Translations under genes and position numbers: made by a program | Shown: positions 1-9,025 of the stretch, one piece after another | How positions within the stretch are numbered: the first letter of the stretch is position 1 | How the letters are laid out: each line of letters begins with the position of its first letter | DNA from: Methanofollis aquaemaris | GTDB lineage: Archaea; Halobacteriota; Methanomicrobia; Methanomicrobiales; Methanofollaceae | NCBI RefSeq assembly: GCF_017357525.1 | Contig: NZ_CP036172.1 | Coordinates: forward strand, 1,276,561-1,340,560 | Direction of reading: 5' to 3' | DNA: 64,000 nucleotides | Notes under the pieces: generated by a model | What the model was told of the DNA's origin: nothing | What the model saw: the letters and a program-made list of their open reading frames with translations, nothing else | The model's database searches: none

Positions 1-161
1 GAAGACTCATAATCCAACCCTTTAATCAATGATGTTCGAGTATCTTCCCAAATCAATACTCTGTGATCGATAGAGGACAATAAAATATAATCATTATTAT
101 TTGGCTCTTGGTTAAATATATCCCGATAACTCCAATTATCCACAACAATGATCCAAAACAT
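1..161 (-). CDS. Partial hypothetical protein with hydrophobic N-terminus (runs off the window)
   Basis: On the minus strand an open frame runs from an ATG at 161 to the window edge, giving about 53 residues that start MFWIIVVDNWSYRD. The frame stays open upstream to about 228 and would add a hydrophobic stretch, so TTG or GTG starts near 180 could give a signal peptide. The region is very AT-rich compared with the rest of the window. No family is recognised. The gene could be spurious, because AT-rich edges easily stay open for this length. Confidence 0.3.
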   Translation of the reverse strand, partial: MFWIIVVDNWSYRDIFNQEPNNNDYILLSSIDHRVLIWEDTRTSLIKGLDYES

Positions 162-954
162 AAAATGCACCGCATCACCCAAAACAATGCTAAAAACAGA
201 AATATTAAATAAAAAAAGCAGAAAAATTCACGATAAAATCATCCAAACAAAATCATCTCCGAGCGCCTACGAGCACACCCACCATGCTAAAATCGCCCAC
301 AATGAGACCAAAAGCACCAACCACCAAAAAATAACCATACGAGGATATAATCGGACATTTTCAAACAATCCCTTTTCTTCGACCAATCGATTACCTCAAT
401 CGCCGGCCCTGAAAAATTACTCATGAAACTGAATCTCAGGCGGTCCTTTGATAAATCTCGCAAGAGTTTTCGTGGCGATCCACTCCCAAGAGGGAGTTAC
501 CACCACTCGAAACACTCCGGTGTTTCTTAAGATGGAGCATACCCCTTAAGTATCTGAGACATGAATCTTCGCCTGGATCAAACTTCTTCATTCCAGGAAT
601 CCTGAACGCGTATCTTCCGCAAGGGCGAATGCCCCCCCGAACCCCCACACATGAAGATTGGCAAGAGACGGCACCCCCTCTTCAAAATCATCTCTCCGCC
701 TTCCTAGCCCTATCTTCGTCCCGGGGGTCCGGGGGCAGCGCCCCCGGCGCGAGGATAGAGGAAGGCCATAGATACATGTTCGCACTGCGAAGAGGTGAAG
801 ATCTCTCCACCATCATCCACCTCCATCTTCTGGAGGGTAGGGCCGGAGAGGTTTTGGGATGACCTCATGATGCATCAGCCTATGAGGGAGAAACAATCTG
901 GCTCGATCAGGAAAACATCTGATACTTGGGATTATAAAAAGAGAAAAATGGGGG
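162..954. other. Intergenic region, AT-rich then GC-rich repeat
   Basis: No convincing gene is seen. Bases 162-430 are AT-rich and resemble a promoter or decayed DNA. Bases 430-950 hold short hairpins, for example AAACAC/GTGTTT around 510-525, and the GC-rich dispersed repeat at about 693-756. The small open frames here have no recognisable protein character. Confidence 0.5.
693..756 (-). repeat. Dispersed GC-rich palindromic repeat, copy A1
   Basis: The core is an inverted repeat, CCGGGGG (729-735), loop CAGCG, CCCCCGG (741-747). Read on the minus strand the flanks nearly match the copy at 24641-24700, including the downstream GAAGATAGGG. Further copies lie at 38685, 44449 and, degenerate, near 61393. 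All are intergenic. Confidence 0.75.
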
Positions 955-1779
955 TTAGAAACCAATAGTCCAGCCACTGCTTCCTGTACCTGTTATTCTG
1001 TTCGTCCAGGAAACGGATTTCCCTTGTTTCGACTGGTTGCACCAGGTGTAGATGTCGAATAAGGCATTTCCGTTATAACCAGTAACGCCATAGTCAACTT
1101 TGATCATGCCATTGTCTGTCAGGTTGAGGCCGGTGGCGTTCAGGGTACCAAGCCCGGTGTCGATGAACATGACCTTGTACGTATCAGACGTATTCGTCAT
1201 GTTCTGGCCGTAGTACATCGGATAGTCCTCATCGAAATACGGGCGCCACTTGCAGTTAACGAGATCACGACCATTCTTAAGGAAATGACCGTTACCAAAC
1301 GTGCCGATACTGACATTACTATAGTGCGTGAGACTGCCCGACGGCGGGAACATAATCGTCGGTGTCAGAGTCCAGTTGTATCCGGAAGCCGTGATGCTCA
1401 ATGCAAGATTCGTGGTATTGGCCGCTCCCGGGACTCCGAACATGAGGATGGCAGAATCACTGCATCCCGGATCCTTACTGGTGTCCGAAATGTAGAATGT
1501 CCCGTTCAGATTTTGATTGGCGTAGACAGCTCCATTTTTGTTCGTGATACTGTTCGTGATATGAATTGCTTTGAGGCCGCCGCCGGGCTTTGAGAAGTTG
1601 AAGTAGTAGGTGTCATCGCCATGAGGATCATAGAACGCCCCATTGGCCATCTCAATGTACGTCTGGTTGTTATCAGCAAAATCAACCGCAGAAGCCGGCG
1701 CGACACATGCGGCGAGCATCAGCACGACTGCCGATGCCATCGCCACCTTCAGTACCATTGCTTTTCCTTCATTTTTCAT
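955..1779 (-). CDS. Secreted or lipid-anchored hypothetical protein
   Basis: This 274-residue protein has a clear export signal: a basic N-terminus (MKNEGKAMVLK), a hydrophobic stretch, then LAAC (lipobox-like) and ASA-V (signal-peptidase-like). It could therefore be a lipoprotein or a freely secreted protein. The mature part is rich in N, T, G and aromatic residues and has several N-x-S/T sequons, as expected for a beta-rich S-layer-associated protein. The start at 1779 is chosen because a GAGAGG ribosome binding site lies 7 bases upstream; a longer frame to 1827 adds no plausible sequence. The gene stands alone. No family is recognised. Confidence 0.7.
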   Translation of the reverse strand: MKNEGKAMVLKVAMASAVVLMLAACVAPASAVDFADNNQTYIEMANGAFYDPHGDDTYYFNFSKPGGGLKAIHITNSITNKNGAVYANQNLNGTFYISDTSKDPGCSDSAILMFGVPGAANTTNLALSITASGYNWTLTPTIMFPPSGSLTHYSNVSIGTFGNGHFLKNGRDLVNCKWRPYFDEDYPMYYGQNMTNTSDTYKVMFIDTGLGTLNATGLNLTDNGMIKVDYGVTGYNGNALFDIYTWCNQSKQGKSVSWTNRITGTGSSGWTIGF

Positions 1780-2366
1780 CTGAAATCCTCTCTTTCGTTC
1801 ATATGATCCGGGCATCCGAAGAGGCACCGGGATCCTGCCAACAGAAGCCGGACAGTACTCAGTAAATCCAATAAGATTTACTTGAAGCCCCGGTCAACGA
1901 TCAATACCACAAAACTAATACAATATATAATTACCGAATTAATATTGCATCTAATTCTTGACGTAATTACGTGCGAATATAGAGAGCAGCCAAAAATGGA
2001 TCCACTTTAAAATAGAACAACCGTCTCTCTCGATACCAGATATCATTCCCCTCAGCACTGCATCCCACACAAAGAACCCAATCACAAAATAGCCATTTTC
2101 ATTCCCGGTAGAGAGAAAAGAACCCATAGATACTACACGGCTCCCCACGACACACCGGTCGAAGAGATCAAATAAGAAAATGCTGCAAGCCACCGCTCCT
2201 GCGCGTTGCATTCGGCCCCCGATCACATACACAGAGAGCGACCAACCCGACAAAACCCACACGACCAGTCGGGCCTTCCAGACGACAGACACCGGCACAC
2301 CCCTCCCGCCGGCGACACGATCGCAACGGACGCAAAAACCGCTCGAAGACAAAAACAAAAAAAAGA
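1780..2366. other. Intergenic region between secreted protein and ftr
   Basis: There are about 590 bases without a supported gene. The 1950-1925 side is AT-rich and would hold the promoter of the secreted protein. A 135-codon minus-strand frame (1951-2358) is Cys/Val/Trp/Gly-rich, lacks a ribosome binding site and has no family resemblance, so it is not annotated. Confidence 0.5.
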
Positions 2367-3251
2367 TTAGAAGAGGTTCTTCAACTCGATCTTGAAGGGC
2401 CCGAGGTTGCCGCCGAAGTTGCCGGCGCTGATGAAGACGACGCCGGGCACCATGGCCGCGGCCTTGACACCTACAGCCATCGCTTCCGTCACCGACTCCT
2501 CGTCGACACCGTCGATGACGATCTCGTAGATCGCCTTCACGCCCTCCGGCACCATGGAGTCCTCGACCTGCTCACGCAGCGTCGGACAGTACTTCTCGTT
2601 CGTAGTGGCCGACATGAACTTGTACTTGGTGCTCCCGACCTTCGAACCCGACGCAACGACGCCGCCGGGGAAGGAGGTGATCACACCACAGACCGCACCG
2701 ATCGCATCGACCGCAGCCTGAGCGCCCACAAGGGCGGCCATCTGGTTCTCGCCCATGATGAAGAAGTTGCCGCCGGCAACGCCCTTGACGATCCCGAAGT
2801 CCTCCTCACCGACGTACTCGCCGTTCATGATCGGGATAGCCCAGCACTGCCGGCCTCCGACCTCCTTCTTGTACTCGTAGCCATCACCGAAGAAGTGGAG
2901 TTTCAAGGGAATACGCTCCTCAGCCTCGGGCAGACCGTCGAAGGCCGCCGTCGTCGGGGCGGTGAGGATACACTCAGAGAGACGCTCGAGAACCCGCGCC
3001 TTGAGCTTCTTCTTGCCGGCACAGATGAGGATCGCATAGCCCGGTCTTCCGTCAGGGGTCTCTTCAGCCGGGACAAAACCCTCAACCCCGGCCTCGCACG
3101 GGCAGCCGATCGCCGAGGTGGCAAACCCGGTCGCTTCAACGGCGGCCTTGTACGCCCACTCCTCGGTCACGGCGGTAATGATCACCCTGGACACCCAGGT
3201 GGGGAACGCTTCAGCGTATGTCTCGTCGATGGTCACACCGTTATATTCCAT
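2367..3251 (-). CDS. ftr: Formylmethanofuran:tetrahydromethanopterin formyltransferase
   Basis: Ftr transfers the formyl group from formylmethanofuran to H4MPT, the second step of CO2 reduction to methane; it is a soluble cytoplasmic enzyme. The 294-residue length is the usual one. The sequence has the family hallmarks: an N-terminus of the MEYNGVTIDETYAEAF type, then ETPDGRPG around residue 65, TAPTTAAFD around residue 98, and a Gly-rich C-terminal SAGNFGGNLGPF. It is monocistronic and divergent from the fwd-hdr operon, with 365 bases between the two starts. The ATG at 3251 has only a weak GGTG upstream. Confidence 0.97.
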   Translation of the reverse strand: MEYNGVTIDETYAEAFPTWVSRVIITAVTEEWAYKAAVEATGFATSAIGCPCEAGVEGFVPAEETPDGRPGYAILICAGKKKLKARVLERLSECILTAPTTAAFDGLPEAEERIPLKLHFFGDGYEYKKEVGGRQCWAIPIMNGEYVGEEDFGIVKGVAGGNFFIMGENQMAALVGAQAAVDAIGAVCGVITSFPGGVVASGSKVGSTKYKFMSATTNEKYCPTLREQVEDSMVPEGVKAIYEIVIDGVDEESVTEAMAVGVKAAAMVPGVVFISAGNFGGNLGPFKIELKNLF

Positions 3252-3616
3252 ATGTGTACACCGTTACAGAGTTGCAACAGGCAAACAGAAGAATATTTCT
3301 AAATCATCCGTGAGAACCGCGGCCGGGCCGACGACATTCGGAGATCAGATATGAAACCCAATACCCTCCTCTCAGAATTGGGCATGAGCCGGAAAAACGC
3401 CTCAGGCATGCCGCAGGAAAAGTCTTCCATAGCAATCCTGAAAAAAATAGAGTGAGACAATACGTAGTTAATATGATATCAAAATCAACATAATTGACTT
3501 GTCTGGGGACGTTTCCGGGTCTTTTTTAAGGATGTCATGATTCAGAAAGTTTATCTATATTATTTGCCAACTCTTTCTTAATCGATTTTCAATCGAGATA
3601 GCTGGTGCGTGAAACC
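3252..3616. promoter_or_regulatory. Divergent promoter region between ftr and the fwd-hdr operon
   Basis: For the plus-strand operon the best TATA box is TTATCTATATTA at 3551-3562, which places transcription start near 3590 and gives a short leader. A small inverted repeat, TCGATTTTCAATCGA, lies just after it near 3582-3596. For ftr the minus-strand AT box TTTAGAAATATTC lies near 3290-3303. There is no protein-coding signal. The palindrome could be an operator, but that is inference. Confidence 0.55.
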
Positions 3617-3895
3617 ATGGCATTTGCAGTGCACGTCAACATGGAACGTTGTACCGGTTGTAACAATTGTGTGGTCGCGTGCCCCGTAGACGCACTGGAG
3701 CTCAACACTGTAAATCCTGTCACCACCGACAAGATTTATAAGGTGATGAACGGCAAGGCAACCGTCCTTGACGTTGATCACGAGCTCTGCGCCGGGTGCG
3801 GCGTATGCGTCGAGGCATGCCCATACGGTGTGATACAGCTGGTCGTTGGATCAATGCAGTCCGGGTCTCCGGCCCCGATGACAGCAAAGGAGTGA
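3617..3895 (+). CDS. fwdG: 2[4Fe-4S] ferredoxin subunit of formylmethanofuran dehydrogenase (FwdG/FwdH-like)
   Basis: This 92-residue dicluster ferredoxin has Cys12-x2-Cys15-x2-Cys18-x3-Cys22 and a second motif at Cys58, 61, 64 and 68, both followed by Pro. It is the first gene of the operon, 9 bases before fwdF, so it most likely passes electrons into the Fwd polyferredoxin. The ATG at 3617 is chosen over the upstream TTG-like frame extension because the MAFAVHVNMERC start fits ferredoxins. FwdG and FwdH are hard to tell apart from sequence alone, so the subunit letter is tentative. Confidence 0.8.
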   Translation: MAFAVHVNMERCTGCNNCVVACPVDALELNTVNPVTTDKIYKVMNGKATVLDVDHELCAGCGVCVEACPYGVIQLVVGSMQSGSPAPMTAKE

Positions 3896-3904
3896 GGGTT
3901 ACTC

Positions 3905-5071
3905 ATGGCGATCTTTCCGAAATTCTCGAAAACAAGAGATGGTGTGAATATCATCAATGAGCAGCGGCTCCTCAAGCAGGTCAACCACCTTATTCTCGAC
4001 ACCCAGCGGTGTACGGGATGTGGCATCTGCTCTGAGTCATGCCCTGAAGAAGCGATTACCGTTAGCATGGTCGGTGCGACCAAGAGGAACAAGGGTATCA
4101 GCTACGCAACCCCCGTGAACATTGACGAGGTCAAGTGTTCATACTGTGGTGTCTGTGTGGTTATGTGCCCCTTCAACTCGCTGACTCTCAAGATCGATGG
4201 CGAAGAGAGTCTCCCCATCGTAGAGCGGGAAGGCTTCCCGCAGTACGACATGCTCGCCAAGATCGACGAAGAGAAGTGTGTGCGGTGTACCGTCTGCGAA
4301 GACGTCTGTCCCCGTGACGCCATCGACCGCGACGTCCCCGCCTATGAAGGCAGCGTCGAGGGCGGGCGCGAGCGCCAGACCGCACTGACCGCAAAGACCA
4401 CCTTCGAGGTCGACACCGACAAGTGTACGGTCTGCGGCATCTGCGGTTCGCTCTGCCCGGCAATTACGGTCAAGCGCAAGGAATTCTCTGCCGAGACCGG
4501 TGCGGTCGAAGGCGACGTCCTCTGGGACGAGAAACTCTGTGACGCCTGCAAGGTCTGTACCGAGGCCTGCCCCGAAGAGGCGATCACCGTCACCCGCGAG
4601 GTCGAGACCAAGAAGCTCCCCGGCAAGGTCAACATCATCGAGGATGACTGCTGCACCTGCCGCTGGTGTGCGGAGAACTGTCCGACCGAAGCGATCACCG
4701 TCGAGAAGATCTTCGAGGGTGAGATCGAGTTCCACGCCGAGAAGTGCCCTGGCGGCTGCTCGACCTGTGCCGAGATCTGCCCGGCCCACGCGATCTATCT
4801 CCCCTCCCCTGCACCCGCAGCCGAGATGAAGGGCGAGAAGGAAGCAAACATCGCGGTTAACAAGGATCTCTGTATCCTCTGTGGCGCATGTGTCAACGCC
4901 TGCCCCGGTGAAGACATCATCGTCCTGAAGCGGACCGGCGTCCGCATGAAGGGCAAGGAGACAGACCTGTTCAACAAGATCAAGGCAAAGCTCTTCACCC
5001 CGCGGACCTCCAGGGTCAAGGAAGGCGTCGCACCCGGCGAAGTAGAGCTCAAGGTTCTTGAAAACGCGTGA
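3905..5071 (+). CDS. fwdF: Polyferredoxin subunit of formylmethanofuran dehydrogenase
   Basis: This 388-residue protein has eight Cys-x2-Cys-x2-Cys-x3-Cys type motifs in series (CTGCGICSESCP, CSYCGVCVVMCP, CVRCTVCEDVCP, CTVCGICGSLCP, CDACKVCTEACP, CCTCRWCAENCP, a CPGGCSTCAEICP variant, CILCGACVNACP). This matches known FwdF, which wires iron-sulfur clusters across the Fwd complex. It lies between the small ferredoxin and hdrC, consistent with an electron path between Hdr and Fwd. The ribosome binding site before ATG 3905 is weak (GAGGG). The C-terminal 50 residues are lysine-rich and cluster-free. Confidence 0.93.
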   Translation: MAIFPKFSKTRDGVNIINEQRLLKQVNHLILDTQRCTGCGICSESCPEEAITVSMVGATKRNKGISYATPVNIDEVKCSYCGVCVVMCPFNSLTLKIDGEESLPIVEREGFPQYDMLAKIDEEKCVRCTVCEDVCPRDAIDRDVPAYEGSVEGGRERQTALTAKTTFEVDTDKCTVCGICGSLCPAITVKRKEFSAETGAVEGDVLWDEKLCDACKVCTEACPEEAITVTREVETKKLPGKVNIIEDDCCTCRWCAENCPTEAITVEKIFEGEIEFHAEKCPGGCSTCAEICPAHAIYLPSPAPAAEMKGEKEANIAVNKDLCILCGACVNACPGEDIIVLKRTGVRMKGKETDLFNKIKAKLFTPRTSRVKEGVAPGEVELKVLENA

Positions 5072-5080
5072 GGTAGTGAC

Positions 5081-5662
5081 ATGGCAAAAGGATATAATGA
5101 CCCTGCAATGGAAGAGAAGTTCCAGGACAGGTATTTCCACGCTACAACGGAAAGCAACCCCGAATTTATCAAGGAAGTAGAGCGCCTCGGCCGTACCCCG
5201 GCACACATGTGCTTCCAGTGCGGTACCTGCACCGGTTCCTGTCCCTCGGCCCCCCGGTCGAGCTACCGGATCAGGAAGTTCATGCGCCGCGCAGTCCTCG
5301 GGCTCGAGAGAGAGGCCCTGACCGACCCGGACCTCTGGCTCTGCACCACCTGCTACAGTTGCAGTGACCGGTGCCCGCGTGACATTGCCCCGACCGACGT
5401 CATCATGGCAATGCGCAACCTCGCGTTCAAGGAGGACATCGTACCCAGGAACTTCCTCAAGACGATCCAGCTCATCTACAACACTGGTCACGGCGTGCCC
5501 AACAACGACGTGAACCGCGCTGCCCGTGTCAAACTGGGTCTTGAGGCCGAGCCTGAAACGACCCACAAGTACCCCGAGTTCATCCCGGGCATCCAGAAGA
5601 TCCTGGACCACTATCACATGAAAGAAAATGCAGACAGAATCCTCTCAGAGGGTGAGCAGTAA
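5081..5662 (+). CDS. hdrC: CoB-CoM heterodisulfide reductase subunit C
   Basis: HdrC is the iron-sulfur subunit that links flavin subunit HdrA to catalytic HdrB. The 193-residue protein has two [4Fe-4S] motifs, Cys44/47/50/54 and Cys88/91/94/98, each ending in CP or CS, the standard HdrC layout. It starts 10 bases after fwdF and its TAA touches the hdrB start, so the genes are co-transcribed. This is the soluble HdrABC type, not the membrane HdrDE type. Confidence 0.95.
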   Translation: MAKGYNDPAMEEKFQDRYFHATTESNPEFIKEVERLGRTPAHMCFQCGTCTGSCPSAPRSSYRIRKFMRRAVLGLEREALTDPDLWLCTTCYSCSDRCPRDIAPTDVIMAMRNLAFKEDIVPRNFLKTIQLIYNTGHGVPNNDVNRAARVKLGLEAEPETTHKYPEFIPGIQKILDHYHMKENADRILSEGEQ

Positions 5663-6553
5663 ATGCACGAGTATGCGTTTTTCCTCGGGTGCATCGCACC
5701 GAACCGTTACCCAGGCTGTGAAGCAGCCGCCATCAGGACGAGCCGGAACGTCGGCATCGAACTTCTCCCACTGAAGGGCGCGAGCTGCTGCCCGGCACCG
5801 GGTGCGTTCGGCGCAGTCGACCTCCGCGTCTGGTACGCGATGGCCGCCCGCAACATCTGTCTTGCCGAAGAGATGAACCGCGACATTGCCCTCATCTGCA
5901 ATGGTTGCTACAAGTCCATCTACGAGGTCAACGAGCGTCTCAAGGAAGACGACGAACTCCGCGACGAAGCCAACGAAGTCCTCGCCGAGATCGACATGGA
6001 GTTCAAGGGCTCCATCGACGTCTACCACCTCGCCGAACTCTACTACGACCCCAAGGTCTGCGGTGTCGAGAAGATCCGCGAGTCCGTGGTCAGACCCCTC
6101 GACAACACCAAGATCGCAGTCCACTACGGCTGCCACCTCCTCAAGCCACTGAAGGAACGCCGGTTCGACGATTCCGAGAACCCGATGTGGATCGAGGCAC
6201 TCGTAGAAGCAGTCGGCGCAGAGCCGGTCCAGTACCGCAACAAGATGCAGTGCTGCGGTGCAGGCGGTGGTGTCCGTGGCTTCGACCTGGCCCACTCGCT
6301 GGACATCACGAACGAGAAGCTGATCAATATCAACGAGGCAGGGGCCGACGCCCTCACCGAGGTCTGCCCGTTCTGTCAGCTTCAGTTCGACCGCGGCCAG
6401 ATCGAGATCAAGGAGAAGTTCGGCATCGAATGGGGCATCCCGGTGCTCCACTATAATGAACTGCTGGGCCTTGCCCAGGGAATGAGTCCCCAGGAACTTG
6501 CACTTGACCTCCACGCCATAGATTGCAAGCCATTCCTGGACAAGGTTCTGTAA
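5663..6553 (+). CDS. hdrB: CoB-CoM heterodisulfide reductase subunit B
   Basis: HdrB carries the catalytic non-cubane iron-sulfur centres that split CoM-S-S-CoB. The 296-residue protein has the two CCG-type Cys domains: FLGC...SCCPAPGAFG...CNGC in the N-terminal half and HYGCH...CCGAGGGVRG...CPFCQ in the C-terminal half. The length is normal for HdrB. It sits directly between hdrC and hdrA with no intergenic space. Confidence 0.96.
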   Translation: MHEYAFFLGCIAPNRYPGCEAAAIRTSRNVGIELLPLKGASCCPAPGAFGAVDLRVWYAMAARNICLAEEMNRDIALICNGCYKSIYEVNERLKEDDELRDEANEVLAEIDMEFKGSIDVYHLAELYYDPKVCGVEKIRESVVRPLDNTKIAVHYGCHLLKPLKERRFDDSENPMWIEALVEAVGAEPVQYRNKMQCCGAGGGVRGFDLAHSLDITNEKLININEAGADALTEVCPFCQLQFDRGQIEIKEKFGIEWGIPVLHYNELLGLAQGMSPQELALDLHAIDCKPFLDKVL

Positions 6554-6566
6554 GGGAGGAATATCA

Positions 6567-8582
6567 ATGGCAGAAGAGAAGAAACAACCTAGAATTGGTG
6601 TGTTTGTGTGCCACTGCGGTACCAACATCGCCGGCACCATTGACGTGGAGTCAGTCAAGGACTATGCCGCGACCCTCCCGAACGTCATCGTCGCCGATGA
6701 CTACCAGTATATGTGCTCGACCCCCGGCCAGGCAAAGATCATCGACGCCATCAAGGACCACGACCTGACTGGCATCGTCGTCGCCGCCTGTACGCCCCGT
6801 CTGCACGAACCGACCTTCAGAACGGCCACGAAAGAGGGCGGTCTCAACCCGTTCAGGTTCGAGATGGCCAACATCCGTGACCAGAACTCCTGGGTCCACA
6901 TGCATGACCCTGAAGGCGCCACGGCAAAGGCAAAGGATGCCATCAGGATCGCCGCTGCAAAGGCGTCCCTCCTCGAAGATCTGTACCCCAAGAGCGTGCC
7001 GGTCGAGCACGCAGCCATGGTCGTCGGCGCTGGTGTCGGCGGTATTCAGGCCGCACTCGACCTGGCGAACGCCGGGATCAAGACCTACCTTGTCGAGAAG
7101 AACCCGACCGTCGGCGGACGCATGTCCCAGCTCGACAAGACCTTCCCGACCCTCGACTGTTCGCAGTGTATCCTCACCCCGAAGATGGTGGACGTAGGAC
7201 GTCACCCGAACATCGAGCTCCACACCTACACCGAGGTCGAATCAGTCGACGGATATATCGGCAACTTCGACATCACCCTCAGAAAGAAGGCCCGGGGCGT
7301 CATGAGCCAGGACGAAGCCACGGCCAAGGGCATCGTCGGCGGCGGCTGCAACGGCTGCGGCGACTGTGCGGCGGCCTGTCCGGTCATCAAGCCCAACCCC
7401 TTCGAGTTCGGGATGGCGCCGAGAAAGGCGATCTACATCTTCCACCCGCAGGTCGTGCCTCTGGTCTACACCATCGACTTCGACGCCTGCGTGAAGTGCG
7501 GGCTCTGTGTCGAGGCCTGTGGCGAGAAGAAGGCCATCGACCTGGAGATGACGGACACCTTCGAGACCGTCAAGGTCGGCACCGTCATTCTCTCCACCGG
7601 GTACGACATGTTCGAGATCGAGAAGAAGCGCGAGTGGGGCTACAAGCAGTTCGACAACGTCATCACCTCGCTCGAGTTCGAGCGCCTCATCTGTGCCTCC
7701 GGTCCGACCGGCGGTCACCTGATCCGTCCGTCCGACGGCGAGACCCCGATGAAGGTCGCCTTCGTGCTCTGTGCCGGGTCCCGTGACAACACCGGGGTCG
7801 GCAAGCCGTACTGCAGCCGGTTCTGCTGCATGTACTCGCTCAAGCACGCCCACCAGATCATGGAAAAGATCCCGGGCTGTCAGCCATACATCTTCTACAT
7901 GGACATCAGGTCATTCGGCAAGATGTACGAGGAGTTCTACTACCGTATCCAGAACGAGGGCGCGAAGTTCATCCGCGGCCGTGTCGCCAACGTCCTTGAG
8001 GACGCGAAGACGAAGAACCTCCACGTCTATGCTGAGGACACGCTCCTCGGGCGCCCGGTCGATCTCGAGGTCGACATGGTTGTCCTTGCAGCAGCGGTTC
8101 AGCCCACCGAGAACATCGACCCTGTCAGGAAGATGTTCGGCGTCTCCTGTTCGCAGGACGGCTGGATGCTTGAGGCTCACCCGAAGCTCAACCCGTGCGG
8201 CACCACGACTGCCGGTGTCTTCCTTGCCGGTGTCTGTCAGGGCCCGAAAGATATCCCCGACACAGTCGCCCAGGCCGAGGGTGCGGCATCCGCAGCATCC
8301 ATCCCGATCCACACGGGTAAGGTCGAGCTCGAACCCTACTTCGCCCAGTGCCTTGAAGAGAAGTGCGCTGGCTGCGGTATGTGCATAAGCCAGTGCCCGT
8401 ATTCCGCTCTCGACCTCATCGAGAAGGACGGCAAGCAGGTCATGCACGTCACCGAGGCAAAGTGTAAGGGCTGCGGTACCTGCGGTGGGTTCTGTCCGGG
8501 AGGTGCGATCTATATGCAGCACTTCACCACCCCGCAGATCGTGGCTCAGATCGATGCATTCCTCCTTGGAGGTGAACAGTAA
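6567..8582 (+). CDS. hdrA: CoB-CoM heterodisulfide reductase subunit A (electron-bifurcating flavoprotein)
   Basis: HdrA binds the bifurcating FAD and couples exergonic heterodisulfide reduction to ferredoxin reduction. Features seen in order: the N-terminal CHCGTN segment, the FAD Rossmann motif GAGVGGIQAALDLA near residue 153, the GGRMSQLDKTFPTLDCSQC segment, an inserted ferredoxin domain (CNGCGDCAAACP and CVKCGLCVEACG), and a C-terminal dicluster ferredoxin (CAGCGMCISQCP, CKGCGTCGGFCP). At 671 residues it is full-length. Cys, not selenocysteine, is used throughout. The start has a GGAGG site 9 bases upstream. Confidence 0.97.
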   Translation: MAEEKKQPRIGVFVCHCGTNIAGTIDVESVKDYAATLPNVIVADDYQYMCSTPGQAKIIDAIKDHDLTGIVVAACTPRLHEPTFRTATKEGGLNPFRFEMANIRDQNSWVHMHDPEGATAKAKDAIRIAAAKASLLEDLYPKSVPVEHAAMVVGAGVGGIQAALDLANAGIKTYLVEKNPTVGGRMSQLDKTFPTLDCSQCILTPKMVDVGRHPNIELHTYTEVESVDGYIGNFDITLRKKARGVMSQDEATAKGIVGGGCNGCGDCAAACPVIKPNPFEFGMAPRKAIYIFHPQVVPLVYTIDFDACVKCGLCVEACGEKKAIDLEMTDTFETVKVGTVILSTGYDMFEIEKKREWGYKQFDNVITSLEFERLICASGPTGGHLIRPSDGETPMKVAFVLCAGSRDNTGVGKPYCSRFCCMYSLKHAHQIMEKIPGCQPYIFYMDIRSFGKMYEEFYYRIQNEGAKFIRGRVANVLEDAKTKNLHVYAEDTLLGRPVDLEVDMVVLAAAVQPTENIDPVRKMFGVSCSQDGWMLEAHPKLNPCGTTTAGVFLAGVCQGPKDIPDTVAQAEGAASAASIPIHTGKVELEPYFAQCLEEKCAGCGMCISQCPYSALDLIEKDGKQVMHVTEAKCKGCGTCGGFCPGGAIYMQHFTTPQIVAQIDAFLLGGEQ

Positions 8583-9007
8583 TGGCAGAAGGAGAATGGC
8601 AGCCCAAGATCATTGCAATCATCTGCAACTGGTGTTCCTACGCCGGTGCCGACCTCGCGGGCAGTGCCCGTACTCAGTATCCGCCTGACATCCGTGCCAT
8701 CCGTGTGATGTGCACCGGCCGTGTCGACCCGCTCTTCATCATGAAGGCCTTTGCCGACGGGGCTGACGGTGTCCTCGTTTCCGGGTGCCACTTTGGTGAC
8801 TGCCACTACATCGCAGGCAACTTCAAGTGCGCCAAGAGGATGTTCCTCCTCAAGAGTGTCCTCAAAGACCTCGGCATCGACGATCACCGCCTCAGAATGA
8901 CCTTCGTCTCCGCATCAGAAGGTGCGAAGTGGGCGATGGTCATGGAAGACGTGGTCAAGACGGTCAAGGAACTTGGACCCAGCCCGATCAACCAGCTGAA
9001 GCAGTAA
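8582..9007 (+). CDS. mvhD: MvhD-type iron-sulfur subunit (HdrA electron donor adaptor)
   Basis: This 141-residue MvhD/HdrD-like [2Fe-2S] protein connects HdrA to its electron donor, either the Mvh hydrogenase or an Fdh. The family hallmark CNWCSYAGAD lies at the N-terminus, and further Cys residues occur in VMCTGRVDP, SGCHFGDCHY and KCAKR. Its ATG overlaps the hdrA stop (TAATG). No mvhA, mvhG or fdhAB gene is present in the window, so the actual donor enzyme must be encoded elsewhere. Confidence 0.93.
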   Translation: MAEGEWQPKIIAIICNWCSYAGADLAGSARTQYPPDIRAIRVMCTGRVDPLFIMKAFADGADGVLVSGCHFGDCHYIAGNFKCAKRMFLLKSVLKDLGIDDHRLRMTFVSASEGAKWAMVMEDVVKTVKELGPSPINQLKQ

Positions 9008-9025
9008 ATTCTGGAGGTTGTTACG

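Noticed and set aside
148-426. Plus-strand ORF of 92 codons
   Set aside because: Low-complexity Lys/Asn/Thr/His-rich product in AT-rich DNA, with no ribosome binding site; the opposite strand has the better frame at its left part.
955-1827. Longer start for the secreted protein at 1827
   Set aside because: The additional 16 residues precede a perfect signal peptide and include the ribosome binding site of the 1779 start.
1951-2358. Minus-strand ORF of 135 codons between the secreted protein and ftr
   Set aside because: Unusual Cys/Val/Gly/Trp composition, no ribosome binding site and no family pattern; more likely chance.
4139-5617. Long antisense ORF (492 codons) across fwdF and hdrC
   Set aside because: Shadow of GC-rich codon bias; product rich in Asp/Gly/Val/Leu without domains, opposite clear genes.
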